The translations under genes were made by a program, and so were the position numbers. The notes under the pieces were generated by a model. It ran no database searches. It was not told where the DNA came from and saw only the letters and a program-made list of their open reading frames with translations. Shown piece by piece: positions 55,233 to 64,000 of a DNA stretch of 64,000 nucleotides (the stretch's first letter is position 1; the number at the start of each line of letters is the position of its first letter). Source of the DNA: UBA11740 sp049273695 (GTDB lineage Bacteria > Acidobacteriota > Blastocatellia > Pyrinomonadales > Pyrinomonadaceae). Location of the stretch: contig JBASRE010000004.1 in the NCBI GenBank assembly GCA_049273695.1, forward strand, positions 186,001-250,000. Reading direction: 5' to 3'.

Positions 55233-58200
55233 ATGTCCCACACGCCCTACGGCCCACGCGCGATGACCAGAGCCAAGCGCCAACAGCAAAGCGCACGCTT
55301 GTTGTTTGCCCTTCGCTCTGCACCTTTAGCTGCCCTGGCTCTGCTCGCCGTCCTTTGCGCGTTGCCGTTTATCGCGCGCACTGAGGCAGCACCTACGAGC
55401 TCAGCATTCAATACTCATCACTCATCATCGAGTAGTCGCTATTCGGGGCTCGGCGACAATTCCGACATCTACACAAAGATTCTGACGAGTAGAAACAGAA
55501 GCGCCCGCTATTTGAGTCCGCATACACCGATGTTCGCAGGAGAAACGCTTTATGATTCTTTTGCGGACGGGGATTTCACTGCTAATCCGGTCTGGGGAGG
55601 CAATACAGGGAATTGGGCAATTCAGGCGAATAGTGATGTTGCGGCAGGGGCCACCGGATCAAACACGTTGAGGTTGGCTGCTCCCGCTGTTTCCCAGACT
55701 GACTATTTAAGCAGCCAAATTGCCTCGTGGGCCGACAGCCAGGAATGGGGAGTGTTCATTGGGCGACGAGCACAGGCTCTTACCGCAGCAAACCAGTCGC
55801 ATTTCTGGCTATATGCAAATGAGTCAACCTTGAATAATGCAACGGTTGATGGATACCGCTTAGCAATCGGTGATGATTCGGGCGCCGATGAGATCAGGCT
55901 TGAATATGTCGTAAACGGGGCCCTTAGTGCTACGGTCCTCACTTCTTCTGGCAGTGTTCCAAATGGACTTACGGACATTGGGTTTTTAGTTAGAGTTACC
56001 AGAAATTCGTCAGGGATATTCCAGATATTTACGTCTACGCTTCCGACCGCGAACGGTACCGGGGCAATTGCATCAGATATTCCCAATTCGACAAACGCGA
56101 ACATAAATCAGGGAATAGCACAGCACACTACAATTGTCCCGGCGGCCAATGGCTATGTTGGCGTGGCGGCACTTCATTCAACTGGAGCAAATGCCATAGT
56201 TGGAGCCGAATTCGATCAGGTGTATTTCACGGCAACCGTTGCGCCGCCTTCGATACAAAAGCTATTTCAACATTCGTCTATCGTTGTCGGCGGCTCGACG
56301 ATGATGACGCTTTCGGTCGTCAATCCAAATTTCGTGACGACTCTTACCGGTATCGCGTTTAGCGATACATTGCCGACTGGACTGGCATTTAACGGCGATT
56401 TCTCGGCACCTATCTGCGGCGGCACGATCTCAGTAAGCGGTGCGACTATCAGCCTGACAGGTGGTACGGAAGCCCCGACCAGCGGCGATTGCAATATCGC
56501 GCTGCCGGTAAACGCGAATGGCGCAGCCACTGGCCTGCTTACAAACACCACGAGCGCCGTAACTTCAACCAACGGCGGCACCGGCAACAGCGCCTCAGCG
56601 CAAATCACCGTCAACTTGCCTCCGCCGAAGTACCGTTCCCGTCAAAGCGGCGCTTGGAACGATTTCACCTCCTGGCAGGTCGATTCAGGCAGCGGATTCG
56701 TCGATGCCGTCAGCGGCCAGACACCAACCAGCGCCGACGACACAATCACGATTCAAAACGGCCACACCGTTAGTGTCACCGCCAACGTCAACGCCGACCA
56801 GGTCACCGTAGAATTGGGCGCGAATCTCTCGGTCATATCAGGGACTACGCTGACGATCGATGACGGAACGGGAACCGACCTCGACGTTAACGGCATCACT
56901 GAAGTCAATGGCACTGCCGTCATAAGCGGCGCCGGTTTGTTTAGTTTGAACTCTGGCGCAACCTTGACAATCGGAGACGCGAACGGCATCAGCACCGCCG
57001 CGTGCGGAACGGGCAGCACGTGCGGCAGCATTCGCACCGTGACGCGTAGCTTCTCAGGCACGGCGAACTACAACTACAACAATGGTAGCGCGCAGGCGAC
57101 CGGCAATGCGCTGACTTCCGTCAACAACCTCAGTGTACAGAGCGGCACTGTCTTGTCGCTCACGACGGGTGTCACGGTCAACGGAACCTTCAACGTAAAT
57201 ACCGGCACGACGCTCCACACCGGCATAAACACTCTTTCGGGCGCTGGTGTGTTCAATCTTTTCTCAGGCGCGACGCTCGGCATTGGCAGCGCGGCCGGCA
57301 TCACTTCATCTGGCGGCACCGGCAATGTTCAGACAGCGACGCGAAACTTCAATACCGGCGCGACCTACAACTACAACGGCAGCACGAACCAATCAGTTGG
57401 AAATGGTCTCCCTGCGACGGTTGCGAACCTGACCATCTCCAACACCGGTACTATCGGCAATAACACTGTCACCGGCAATCCAGGGCAAGCGGTAACCGGA
57501 TCGTTGAATTTGGTCAGTGGAGTCTACGCGAGCGCAAGCGACTATCACCACGTGGTGATTAATTCCAGCGGCACGTTGTCGATTTCGAATCCGATCACCG
57601 TCAGCGGTGACTGGACGAACAACGGCACATTCACGAACAACGGTTTCGGTGTGACCTTTGACGGCACCGGCGCACAGACAATTACGACGGGCGGCACGGT
57701 GGCGGGCAAGACCTTCGCCGGATTCACGGTCAACAAGAGTTCAGGCACGGCAACTCTGGCAGGTGACCTCCGCGCGCTGACGGTCACGATTACTGCAGGG
57801 ACGTTTAATCAAGGCGCATCGTTCAGCGTGCAAACCACCGCCGGAGGCGCGGTCGCCTCGGTGGGAACAAACGGAATTTGGGAGAACTTCGGCACCGGCG
57901 ACCTCACGCTTTCCGGCAATATTTCGAACGCGGGCACGATTAGCTTCAACGGCAACGGCACGGCCTGTAACGAGCTGGCGACCAACGATATATCGATCAG
58001 TTCGACGGGAGGGGCACGAACCTGGTCAGGCACCGGCACCTTCTCAATGACTGACGTGACGGTGGCCAATCAAAGCTCGGCCTCGCCTTTGCCGCCTATC
58101 GCAATCCTGGTCAACAGCGGAACTGACGGCGGTGGTAACACCGGCTGGGTGTTTGTCGATCAGTGCACGGCGGGAACCTACACCTGGATTGGCGGCACGC

Positions 58201-61200
58201 TTGGCGCGAACACTGATTGGCAGGTAAGCACGAATTGGAACCCGGCGCGTGCGACTCCAGCAGCAGGCGACGTTCTGATCTTCGACGGCGCTTCGACGCC
58301 CGCGCCGATAGTGACGAACGTGCCGACGCAAACGATCTCGTCGCTGCAACTGAAGAACAGTGCCAACGCGGTGCAGCTGAACGCCGCCGCGCTTGGGCCG
58401 CATACTTTGACGATCACAGGGAACGCGGGCCTTGATGTGCAGGCGGTAAGCCGGCTTGAACTGGTGGGCAGCACCGGTCTGACGATAGCAGTGACTACCG
58501 GTTCGGCTTCGACGATCAATGGTCAGATGGCGCTGGCCGGCGGGCCGCATCAACTGACTGGCGCGAACGCTGGTCAGATTGTTTTCGCGAGCGGTTCGAT
58601 CTTCACGGCCAGCACCGGTTTTACCGGCCATCCCTTCGGCCAGGGCACGGACGGTTCGGTCATCTTCCAGAGCGGCGCTTCAGCCTTCTTCAATGCCGGC
58701 AGCGATCCATTCGGTGGTAGCGGCAACGAAATTGTCACGTTCAATCTGGGCAGCAATCAGGAGTTCTCCGCGTCAACTGCGTTTGATTCCAACGGCCGAA
58801 CTTACGGAAACCTGACGCTCACCGGCGCCACGACCTTCAACGGTTCAGGGGCCAACCCACTGACGGTGACCGGCAACTTCGCGCTGGGCAGCAGCACCAC
58901 GGTCATCCTGTCGGGCACAGCCGGCGGCGACATGGTCGTCAACGGAAACTTCACCGACGGCAACACGTTAGCAAGTGCGTTCCAGAGTAACGGCCGGATC
59001 GTCACGTTCTCAGGTGGCAGCTCGACGCAGACGATTTCGAAGGCCGGCGTTATCGGCGAAATATTCGCTCACCTAAGAATCTTAAAGACCGGCGGCTCAG
59101 TGAAGCTTCTGAGCGAGATCAACGTTAACGGCTCGATAACTTTTGCCGGCGTGGCGGGCAATGCCGTCGATGTCCTCGAGATGAACGGCAAGGGAGTTTC
59201 ATTGCCGGGGACGCTCAGCTCCGTTCCGGACGCTAACTCAGGATTCAAAGGCGATCAGATCGGTGCGTCGCTGTTTATCGGGGGCAGCGTCAATCCGCTC
59301 GGCAACCCAATCCACTTTGTCAGTGGCGGCGAATTCCTGAATCTGTTCTTTGTGGATCGGGCCAGCGGTGTGTCGGTTGATACCAACCTGACCATCGGGC
59401 ATCCGACCACCACGCCAAACGGCAATCTGACGCTAACGAATGGCGTTCTCGACATGGGCGCAAACACGCTCACGTTGAATCCGAATGCGACCCTCAGCCG
59501 CACAACCGGTTATGTCAGCGGGAATCTGAAGAAGAATTTCGGCGCGACCGGCGCTTTCAACTTCGCCGTCGGCACCGCGAATGGTTACTCGCCGGTGGGC
59601 GTGAATGTTACGGCGGGCACAGGCGATCTAACCGTAAAGGCCGTCCAGGGCCCGCAGCCGAATATCACCGGCGCGAATGCTTTGCAGCGTTACTGGACGC
59701 TGAACGGGACCGGGATCACCGCCGACCTAACGTTCAATTACCTGGATCCGACAGACATTCCGGGAACTGCAAACGAGAGCCTGTTCGTGATCTTTAAGTA
59801 TGACGGCTCGTTCAGCACTCCCGGCGGGACCGTTAACACCGGCGCAAACACCGCGACAATTAATGGCGTTTCGTCATTCTCTGACTGGACACTGGCTGAA
59901 GCCGCAGCGGTGCAGGAAGGCGCGCTGGAATTCTCTTCGGCGACTTACACTGAGGCAGAAAACGTCGGCGGTGGAACCGTGACCATCACGGTCAACCGAA
60001 CCGGCGGCAGTGACGGCGCCGTCAGTGTTGATTACGCGACGGTGGTGGGTGGAACCGCTACCGGCGGCGCGACATGCGTCGGCGCGCCCACTTTCACCGA
60101 TTACCTGGATGCGTCGGGCACGCTCAACTTTGCGGACAACGAAACTTCAAAGACCTTTACGATCACGCTTTGCAACGACATTGCCTTTGAACCGAACGAC
60201 ACAGTCAATCTCGCATTGTCGAACCCGCAAGGTGGAGCAACGCTGGGAGCGCAAAATACTTCGGTCTTGAATATCACCAGCGAAGATGCCGCACCGACAA
60301 TCTCGATCAACGACGTAACGGCGGCTGAAGGCAACGCGGGCACGACTAACTTCACATTCAACATCTTCCGCGTCGGCAGTCCATCGCAGGATCCCATTAA
60401 CATCGCCTACCACACGGTTGACGTTGGCGCAGTCGCACCCGGCGACTACTCCGCCGTCGCTGCCGGAAACACCAGTATCGCGGCGTTCGGCCCGTCGGTG
60501 AACATCACGATCAGCGTCAACGGCGACACCGATTTTGAGCCGGATGAAACCTTCAACGTAGTTCTTGACAGTGTTTCAGTAGGCACGATTGGTGACGGCA
60601 CAGGCGTGGGGACGATTACGAACGACGATGCCGCGCCGACACCTGATGTGAGTGTCGCTCTCTTTGGAGCCGCCTCAGTTGCTGAAAATAGCGGAACGCC
60701 GCTGGTTTATCGGTTCACGCGCACAGACAGCTCCTCGGCTATCACCGTGAACTTTGCCGCCACAGGCACGGCCGACCCGAACAATGATTACGCCGTGACC
60801 GGTACGGATGTGTCGTTCACACCGGGGACCGCGAGCGGCACGATAGATTTCGGCGTCGGGGAATCGCAAAAAGATGTCTCGGTAACGCCATCTGATGATG
60901 GCGACGACGAGCCTGATGAGACGGTAATACTCACCGTCGCCTCCGGCACGGGATACAACGTCGGCACACCCGCTAGCGATACCGGCACGATTACGGATGA
61001 CGACGTTACCTGTCCGACGACGCTCGAGGTGAATGATGCCGGAGACGGCACTGATTTCAATCCGGGCGACGGAATCTGCGAGACGGCCGCCGGCAATGGT
61101 ATGTGCACACTGCGCGCCGCGATCATGGAAGTTAACGCGCTGACTACCTGCACCAGCTCGATCACGATTACCTTCAATATCGGCGGCTCAGGCGTGCAAA

Positions 61201-64000
61201 CGATTCAGCCGGCGTCGGCGTTGCCGGTAATCACGCAGCCCGTCTTTATCGATGGATACAGCCAGCCCGGCTCGTCCATGAACACGCTGGCCGCGGGTAA
61301 CGACGCGGTTATTAACATTGAGCTCGACGGCACGAACGCGGGCAGCGCCTTCATTCCTGGACTCGTGCTCGGCGGCGGGTCGAGTGGCGTGCAGGGTCTG
61401 ATCATTAATCGATTCAGCGGCCAGGGCATTCACATTCCGCCCGGCAGCGATAACAACGCCATTATCGGCAACTTTATCGGTACTGATGCCACCGGCCTCG
61501 CTGATGCCGGCAATGCGCTTGATGGTGTGTTTATCGAAGGCTCAACGAATGAAGTTGGCTGTGAGGTCGAAGGCGAGCGAAACGTCATTTCCGGTAACGA
61601 CGGCCACGGTGTTCAGATCTCAGGTTCACCCGCGCAGTTTAATGTTGTTTCCGGTAACTACATCGGTACAGACAAGAACGGCACGGCCGCGGTGCCCAAC
61701 TCGAATGTAGGTCTGATGGTGATCCAGGGTTCGTTCAACCTAATCGGCAGCACGGATCCTATCGGGCGCAATGTGATCTCAGGCAACAACAATAGCGGCG
61801 TCCAATTGCATCAGGATGGCAATGGAAACGGCGGCTCTGACAACGTCGTCATCGGCAACTACATAGGCGTCGATGTGACGGGCGCGACCGCGCTGCCTAA
61901 TACGGGCACGGGACTTAATGTCTTCGGTAAGAACAACCAGATCGGCGGCACGATTGCCGGCAGTCGCAATGTGATCTCGGGCAACGGCCTCTGGGGTATG
62001 CGGATGGTCGGCGGCGTAATCGATCTGAACGATGGAGTCAGCGGCAATATCGTTCAGGGCAACTACATCGGCGTGGCGGCTGACGGCACCACGGCGATGG
62101 GGAACGGCTGGGCCGGGATAGATCTCTCGAATGCTTCGACGAGCACGATCGGTGGACTCAATCCAGGCGAAGCAAACGTGATCGCCAATAATGGAAACGC
62201 AGCGGGCGCCGTATCCAAAGACGGCATTTCCATAACGAAGGCAGCCGGCCCGGCACCAGCCAATCAAAATTTGATTCGCGGCAATTCCATCTACAACAAC
62301 GGCCAACTGGGAATCGATTTAGTGGGGGGAACTGAGAGTGGCTCCGGTGTAACCACCAACGACGTGGGCGATGGCGATACCGGTCCGAACGATCTGCAGA
62401 ACTTCCCGGTGATCACGTCGGCAACCGTAGGCTCAACCACGGTGAGCGGTACCATCGACAGCGTTGCGGGGAATGACACAATCGATATCTACCTCAACAC
62501 TGGTTGTGACCCCAGCGGGAATGGTGAAGGCCAGACTTGGCTGGCTTCGGGCTCCGCCTCTGGCGGCACGTTTACGATTACCGTGCCGACCATTACTGCC
62601 GGTCAGATATTTACTGCCACGGCGACCGACGCCGCCACAAACACGAGTGAGTTCTCCGCGTGCTTCACGGCCGCCGCCGCCACCGCGCCTGAGATCGATG
62701 TAAAGGGTAACGGCATTTCGATTGCCGACGGCGATAACAGTCCAAGCCTCGCCGACGGAACCGACTTTGGCAGCTTCCCATCGAGTCATACGTTCACGAT
62801 CGACAATCTCGGCAGCTCAGATCTGACGCTGAGCGGAACTCCGTTCGTCCAGATTACGGGCGCGAATCCGAGTGACTTCATCGTGACTTCGCAGCCCAGT
62901 TCACCGGTGGGAGCGAGCGGCTCAACCTCATTCACCATTTTCGCGGGCGCCAGTGCGCCGGGTACGCGCACGGCAACTGTGTCGATCGCGAATGACGACA
63001 GCGACGAGAATCCCTATACCTTCGACATTCAGATTTTGGGTCTTAGTGTGCTGACGGTTACGCCGGCAACGACGCCGACCGCGGCTGACAATGACTACAC
63101 GCGCATTAATAACGCCGTGCAGGCCTCGTTCTCCGGACAAACCATCAAACTACTGGGCACGTTCAACTGGACTGAAGCCAACGCGGCAGCGAGTTGGGCG
63201 CTCGGTAGTGACGGCCTGACCGGCGGTGCTAACTCAGACGACGATTACGGCATCACGCCGCCGGCGGGCCTGAACAACGTGACATTCACGGCGGACAATC
63301 TCGGCGACGGTTCGATTCAGGGGCCGGGAGATCTGGCCGGCGTAAATCTTGAAGGCGTGTTCTCGTTCTTCCGCGGCCAGAACCAGAATTGGACGATCTC
63401 GAATATCCGGTTCCTCGATTTCGATCTGTCGATTGGCATGTTCGCAATCGCGACCACGGACTTCAACAACACGAACATTTCAAACAACTACATCCGGATG
63501 GCGCGCGACCTGAACGCGACCGTGGCGCCGGCCGATGTCAATCAAAACATCGCGATCCACTTCTCGTTCGGCGCGAACCAGACTATTTCGGGTAATACGA
63601 TCGAGATTCAGGGCGATGGCATAAGCGCGGGCGCAAACTTCGCCAGCGACGTCGGCATGCAGAGCAACACGAGCGGCGGCGCGGTCTATGACGGCCTGCA
63701 AATCACCAACAACATCGTGCGCGTATTGAACGCGCAGGATGCCGCGAATCCGCAAGTCGTGCTCGGCATTTGGGAAAATGGACACGCGCACACAAGCGAC
63801 ATCACAGTCAGCGGCAATCAGTTCCTCAATCCGGCTGCTGGAAATAATCCCGCGACGAACTTGCAGCGCGCCTTCCGCGTCACTTCGCATTCTTCGGCGA
63901 CGACGACGGTCACTTATTCAGGCAACTCAATCAGCGGCGCGAACATTGGCTTCCAATGGCTGGCCGCCACGAACTTTAGCGGCAATCAACCGGTCATCGT
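55233..64000 (+). CDS. Giant secreted multi-domain protein (Calx-beta, CSLREA, beta-helix), partial
   Basis: The frame is open from the ATG at 55233 to the window end, at least 2922 residues; the stop lies outside. A signal segment (LRSAPLAALALLAVLCALPFI) is near residues 27-50. In order: an uncharacterised beta-rich domain; a DUF11-like domain at about 56240-56620 (VVGGSTMMTLSVVNPN, GIAFSDTLPTGLAFNG); long Gly/Thr/Asn-rich beta repeats to about 59450 (SADDTITIQNGHTVSV); three Calx-beta domains at 59920-61010 (DFEPDETFNVVLDSV, DDEPDETVILTV); a CSLREA motif (GMCTLRAAIMEVNAL) near 61100; a right-handed beta-helix at 61200-62330 (RNVISGNDGHGVQISG); an anchor-D-like domain at 62690-63040; a second beta-helix to the end. 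It probably forms an extracellular adhesin-like fibre. Alternative start: ATG at 55263. Confidence 0.88.
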   Translation, partial: MSHTPYGPRAMTRAKRQQQSARLLFALRSAPLAALALLAVLCALPFIARTEAAPTSSAFNTHHSSSSSRYSGLGDNSDIYTKILTSRNRSARYLSPHTPMFAGETLYDSFADGDFTANPVWGGNTGNWAIQANSDVAAGATGSNTLRLAAPAVSQTDYLSSQIASWADSQEWGVFIGRRAQALTAANQSHFWLYANESTLNNATVDGYRLAIGDDSGADEIRLEYVVNGALSATVLTSSGSVPNGLTDIGFLVRVTRNSSGIFQIFTSTLPTANGTGAIASDIPNSTNANINQGIAQHTTIVPAANGYVGVAALHSTGANAIVGAEFDQVYFTATVAPPSIQKLFQHSSIVVGGSTMMTLSVVNPNFVTTLTGIAFSDTLPTGLAFNGDFSAPICGGTISVSGATISLTGGTEAPTSGDCNIALPVNANGAATGLLTNTTSAVTSTNGGTGNSASAQITVNLPPPKYRSRQSGAWNDFTSWQVDSGSGFVDAVSGQTPTSADDTITIQNGHTVSVTANVNADQVTVELGANLSVISGTTLTIDDGTGTDLDVNGITEVNGTAVISGAGLFSLNSGATLTIGDANGISTAACGTGSTCGSIRTVTRSFSGTANYNYNNGSAQATGNALTSVNNLSVQSGTVLSLTTGVTVNGTFNVNTGTTLHTGINTLSGAGVFNLFSGATLGIGSAAGITSSGGTGNVQTATRNFNTGATYNYNGSTNQSVGNGLPATVANLTISNTGTIGNNTVTGNPGQAVTGSLNLVSGVYASASDYHHVVINSSGTLSISNPITVSGDWTNNGTFTNNGFGVTFDGTGAQTITTGGTVAGKTFAGFTVNKSSGTATLAGDLRALTVTITAGTFNQGASFSVQTTAGGAVASVGTNGIWENFGTGDLTLSGNISNAGTISFNGNGTACNELATNDISISSTGGARTWSGTGTFSMTDVTVANQSSASPLPPIAILVNSGTDGGGNTGWVFVDQCTAGTYTWIGGTLGANTDWQVSTNWNPARATPAAGDVLIFDGASTPAPIVTNVPTQTISSLQLKNSANAVQLNAAALGPHTLTITGNAGLDVQAVSRLELVGSTGLTIAVTTGSASTINGQMALAGGPHQLTGANAGQIVFASGSIFTASTGFTGHPFGQGTDGSVIFQSGASAFFNAGSDPFGGSGNEIVTFNLGSNQEFSASTAFDSNGRTYGNLTLTGATTFNGSGANPLTVTGNFALGSSTTVILSGTAGGDMVVNGNFTDGNTLASAFQSNGRIVTFSGGSSTQTISKAGVIGEIFAHLRILKTGGSVKLLSEINVNGSITFAGVAGNAVDVLEMNGKGVSLPGTLSSVPDANSGFKGDQIGASLFIGGSVNPLGNPIHFVSGGEFLNLFFVDRASGVSVDTNLTIGHPTTTPNGNLTLTNGVLDMGANTLTLNPNATLSRTTGYVSGNLKKNFGATGAFNFAVGTANGYSPVGVNVTAGTGDLTVKAVQGPQPNITGANALQRYWTLNGTGITADLTFNYLDPTDIPGTANESLFVIFKYDGSFSTPGGTVNTGANTATINGVSSFSDWTLAEAAAVQEGALEFSSATYTEAENVGGGTVTITVNRTGGSDGAVSVDYATVVGGTATGGATCVGAPTFTDYLDASGTLNFADNETSKTFTITLCNDIAFEPNDTVNLALSNPQGGATLGAQNTSVLNITSEDAAPTISINDVTAAEGNAGTTNFTFNIFRVGSPSQDPINIAYHTVDVGAVAPGDYSAVAAGNTSIAAFGPSVNITISVNGDTDFEPDETFNVVLDSVSVGTIGDGTGVGTITNDDAAPTPDVSVALFGAASVAENSGTPLVYRFTRTDSSSAITVNFAATGTADPNNDYAVTGTDVSFTPGTASGTIDFGVGESQKDVSVTPSDDGDDEPDETVILTVASGTGYNVGTPASDTGTITDDDVTCPTTLEVNDAGDGTDFNPGDGICETAAGNGMCTLRAAIMEVNALTTCTSSITITFNIGGSGVQTIQPASALPVITQPVFIDGYSQPGSSMNTLAAGNDAVINIELDGTNAGSAFIPGLVLGGGSSGVQGLIINRFSGQGIHIPPGSDNNAIIGNFIGTDATGLADAGNALDGVFIEGSTNEVGCEVEGERNVISGNDGHGVQISGSPAQFNVVSGNYIGTDKNGTAAVPNSNVGLMVIQGSFNLIGSTDPIGRNVISGNNNSGVQLHQDGNGNGGSDNVVIGNYIGVDVTGATALPNTGTGLNVFGKNNQIGGTIAGSRNVISGNGLWGMRMVGGVIDLNDGVSGNIVQGNYIGVAADGTTAMGNGWAGIDLSNASTSTIGGLNPGEANVIANNGNAAGAVSKDGISITKAAGPAPANQNLIRGNSIYNNGQLGIDLVGGTESGSGVTTNDVGDGDTGPNDLQNFPVITSATVGSTTVSGTIDSVAGNDTIDIYLNTGCDPSGNGEGQTWLASGSASGGTFTITVPTITAGQIFTATATDAATNTSEFSACFTAAAATAPEIDVKGNGISIADGDNSPSLADGTDFGSFPSSHTFTIDNLGSSDLTLSGTPFVQITGANPSDFIVTSQPSSPVGASGSTSFTIFAGASAPGTRTATVSIANDDSDENPYTFDIQILGLSVLTVTPATTPTAADNDYTRINNAVQASFSGQTIKLLGTFNWTEANAAASWALGSDGLTGGANSDDDYGITPPAGLNNVTFTADNLGDGSIQGPGDLAGVNLEGVFSFFRGQNQNWTISNIRFLDFDLSIGMFAIATTDFNNTNISNNYIRMARDLNATVAPADVNQNIAIHFSFGANQTISGNTIEIQGDGISAGANFASDVGMQSNTSGGAVYDGLQITNNIVRVLNAQDAANPQVVLGIWENGHAHTSDITVSGNQFLNPAAGNNPATNLQRAFRVTSHSSATTTVTYSGNSISGANIGFQWLAATNFSGNQPVI

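Noticed and set aside
58044..58631. 195-residue antisense frame and several others opposite the giant gene
   Set aside because: The plus strand is open for 8.8 kb with recognisable domains; the opposite frames are shadows of its GC-rich repeats.

Overview
The window looks like chromosome of an acidobacterium, most likely class Blastocatellia. This is inferred from gene style, not from a marker gene: an ECF sigma factor next to a serine/threonine kinase with extracellular Kelch repeats, a secreted Kelch/FIMAH protein, PocR-GAF-GGDEF signalling, very large CSLREA/Calx-beta surface proteins, GC-rich codon use, and spacers full of short dispersed palindromes. I recognised no rRNA, tRNA, CRISPR array, IS element or prophage.

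Layout. The window opens with the 3' end of etfA. Then come a Kelch kinase with its ECF sigma factor (minus strand) and a divergent secreted Kelch protein (0.1-5.1 kb), small membrane and basic proteins and a SCO copper protein (5.4-7.7 kb), folD and coaE (7.9-9.7 kb), and a complete oligopeptide ABC transporter oppABCDF (9.9-16.2 kb). From 16.3 to 22.1 kb lies a signalling cluster: a diguanylate cyclase, a degenerate ATPase/RsbW-like fusion, a STAS protein and an HD-GYP protein. From 22.2 to 25.9 kb is an accessory patch: a broken DUF433/DUF5615 pair, a lone antitoxin-like gene, an aldo/keto reductase, a small zinc-ribbon protein and an unknown membrane protein.

From 36.2 down to 26.1 kb on the minus strand runs the most interesting block: TrmH-type methyltransferase, FHA protein, class B PBP, FtsW/RodA, PP2C phosphatase, MntA, HepT, Ser/Thr kinase and a second FHA protein. 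It resembles the actinobacterial fhaA-pstP-rodA-pbpA-pknA/B locus, but a MntA/HepT toxin-antitoxin pair sits inside it and every junction from RodA to the kinase overlaps. Then come an EEP-family hydrolase, a receiver-like protein, DAHP synthase, argS, a sirtuin, folE, an intact DUF433/DUF5615 pair, metG, tatD, yajQ, a polyprenyl diphosphate synthase, a frameshifted DUF4160 gene followed by DUF2442 and a coiled-coil/winged-helix gene, mutS, and a giant secreted protein (55.2 kb onward) that runs off the window.

The second major theme is repeats. Nearly every spacer carries an imperfect palindrome built from short reiterated words, in at least six unrelated families. Such elements also lie in frame inside mutS (about 310 bp, roughly 100 residues), argS and metG, and at the start of the trmH-type gene. 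They also create false N-terminal extensions on several other genes, which decided many of the start sites chosen here.
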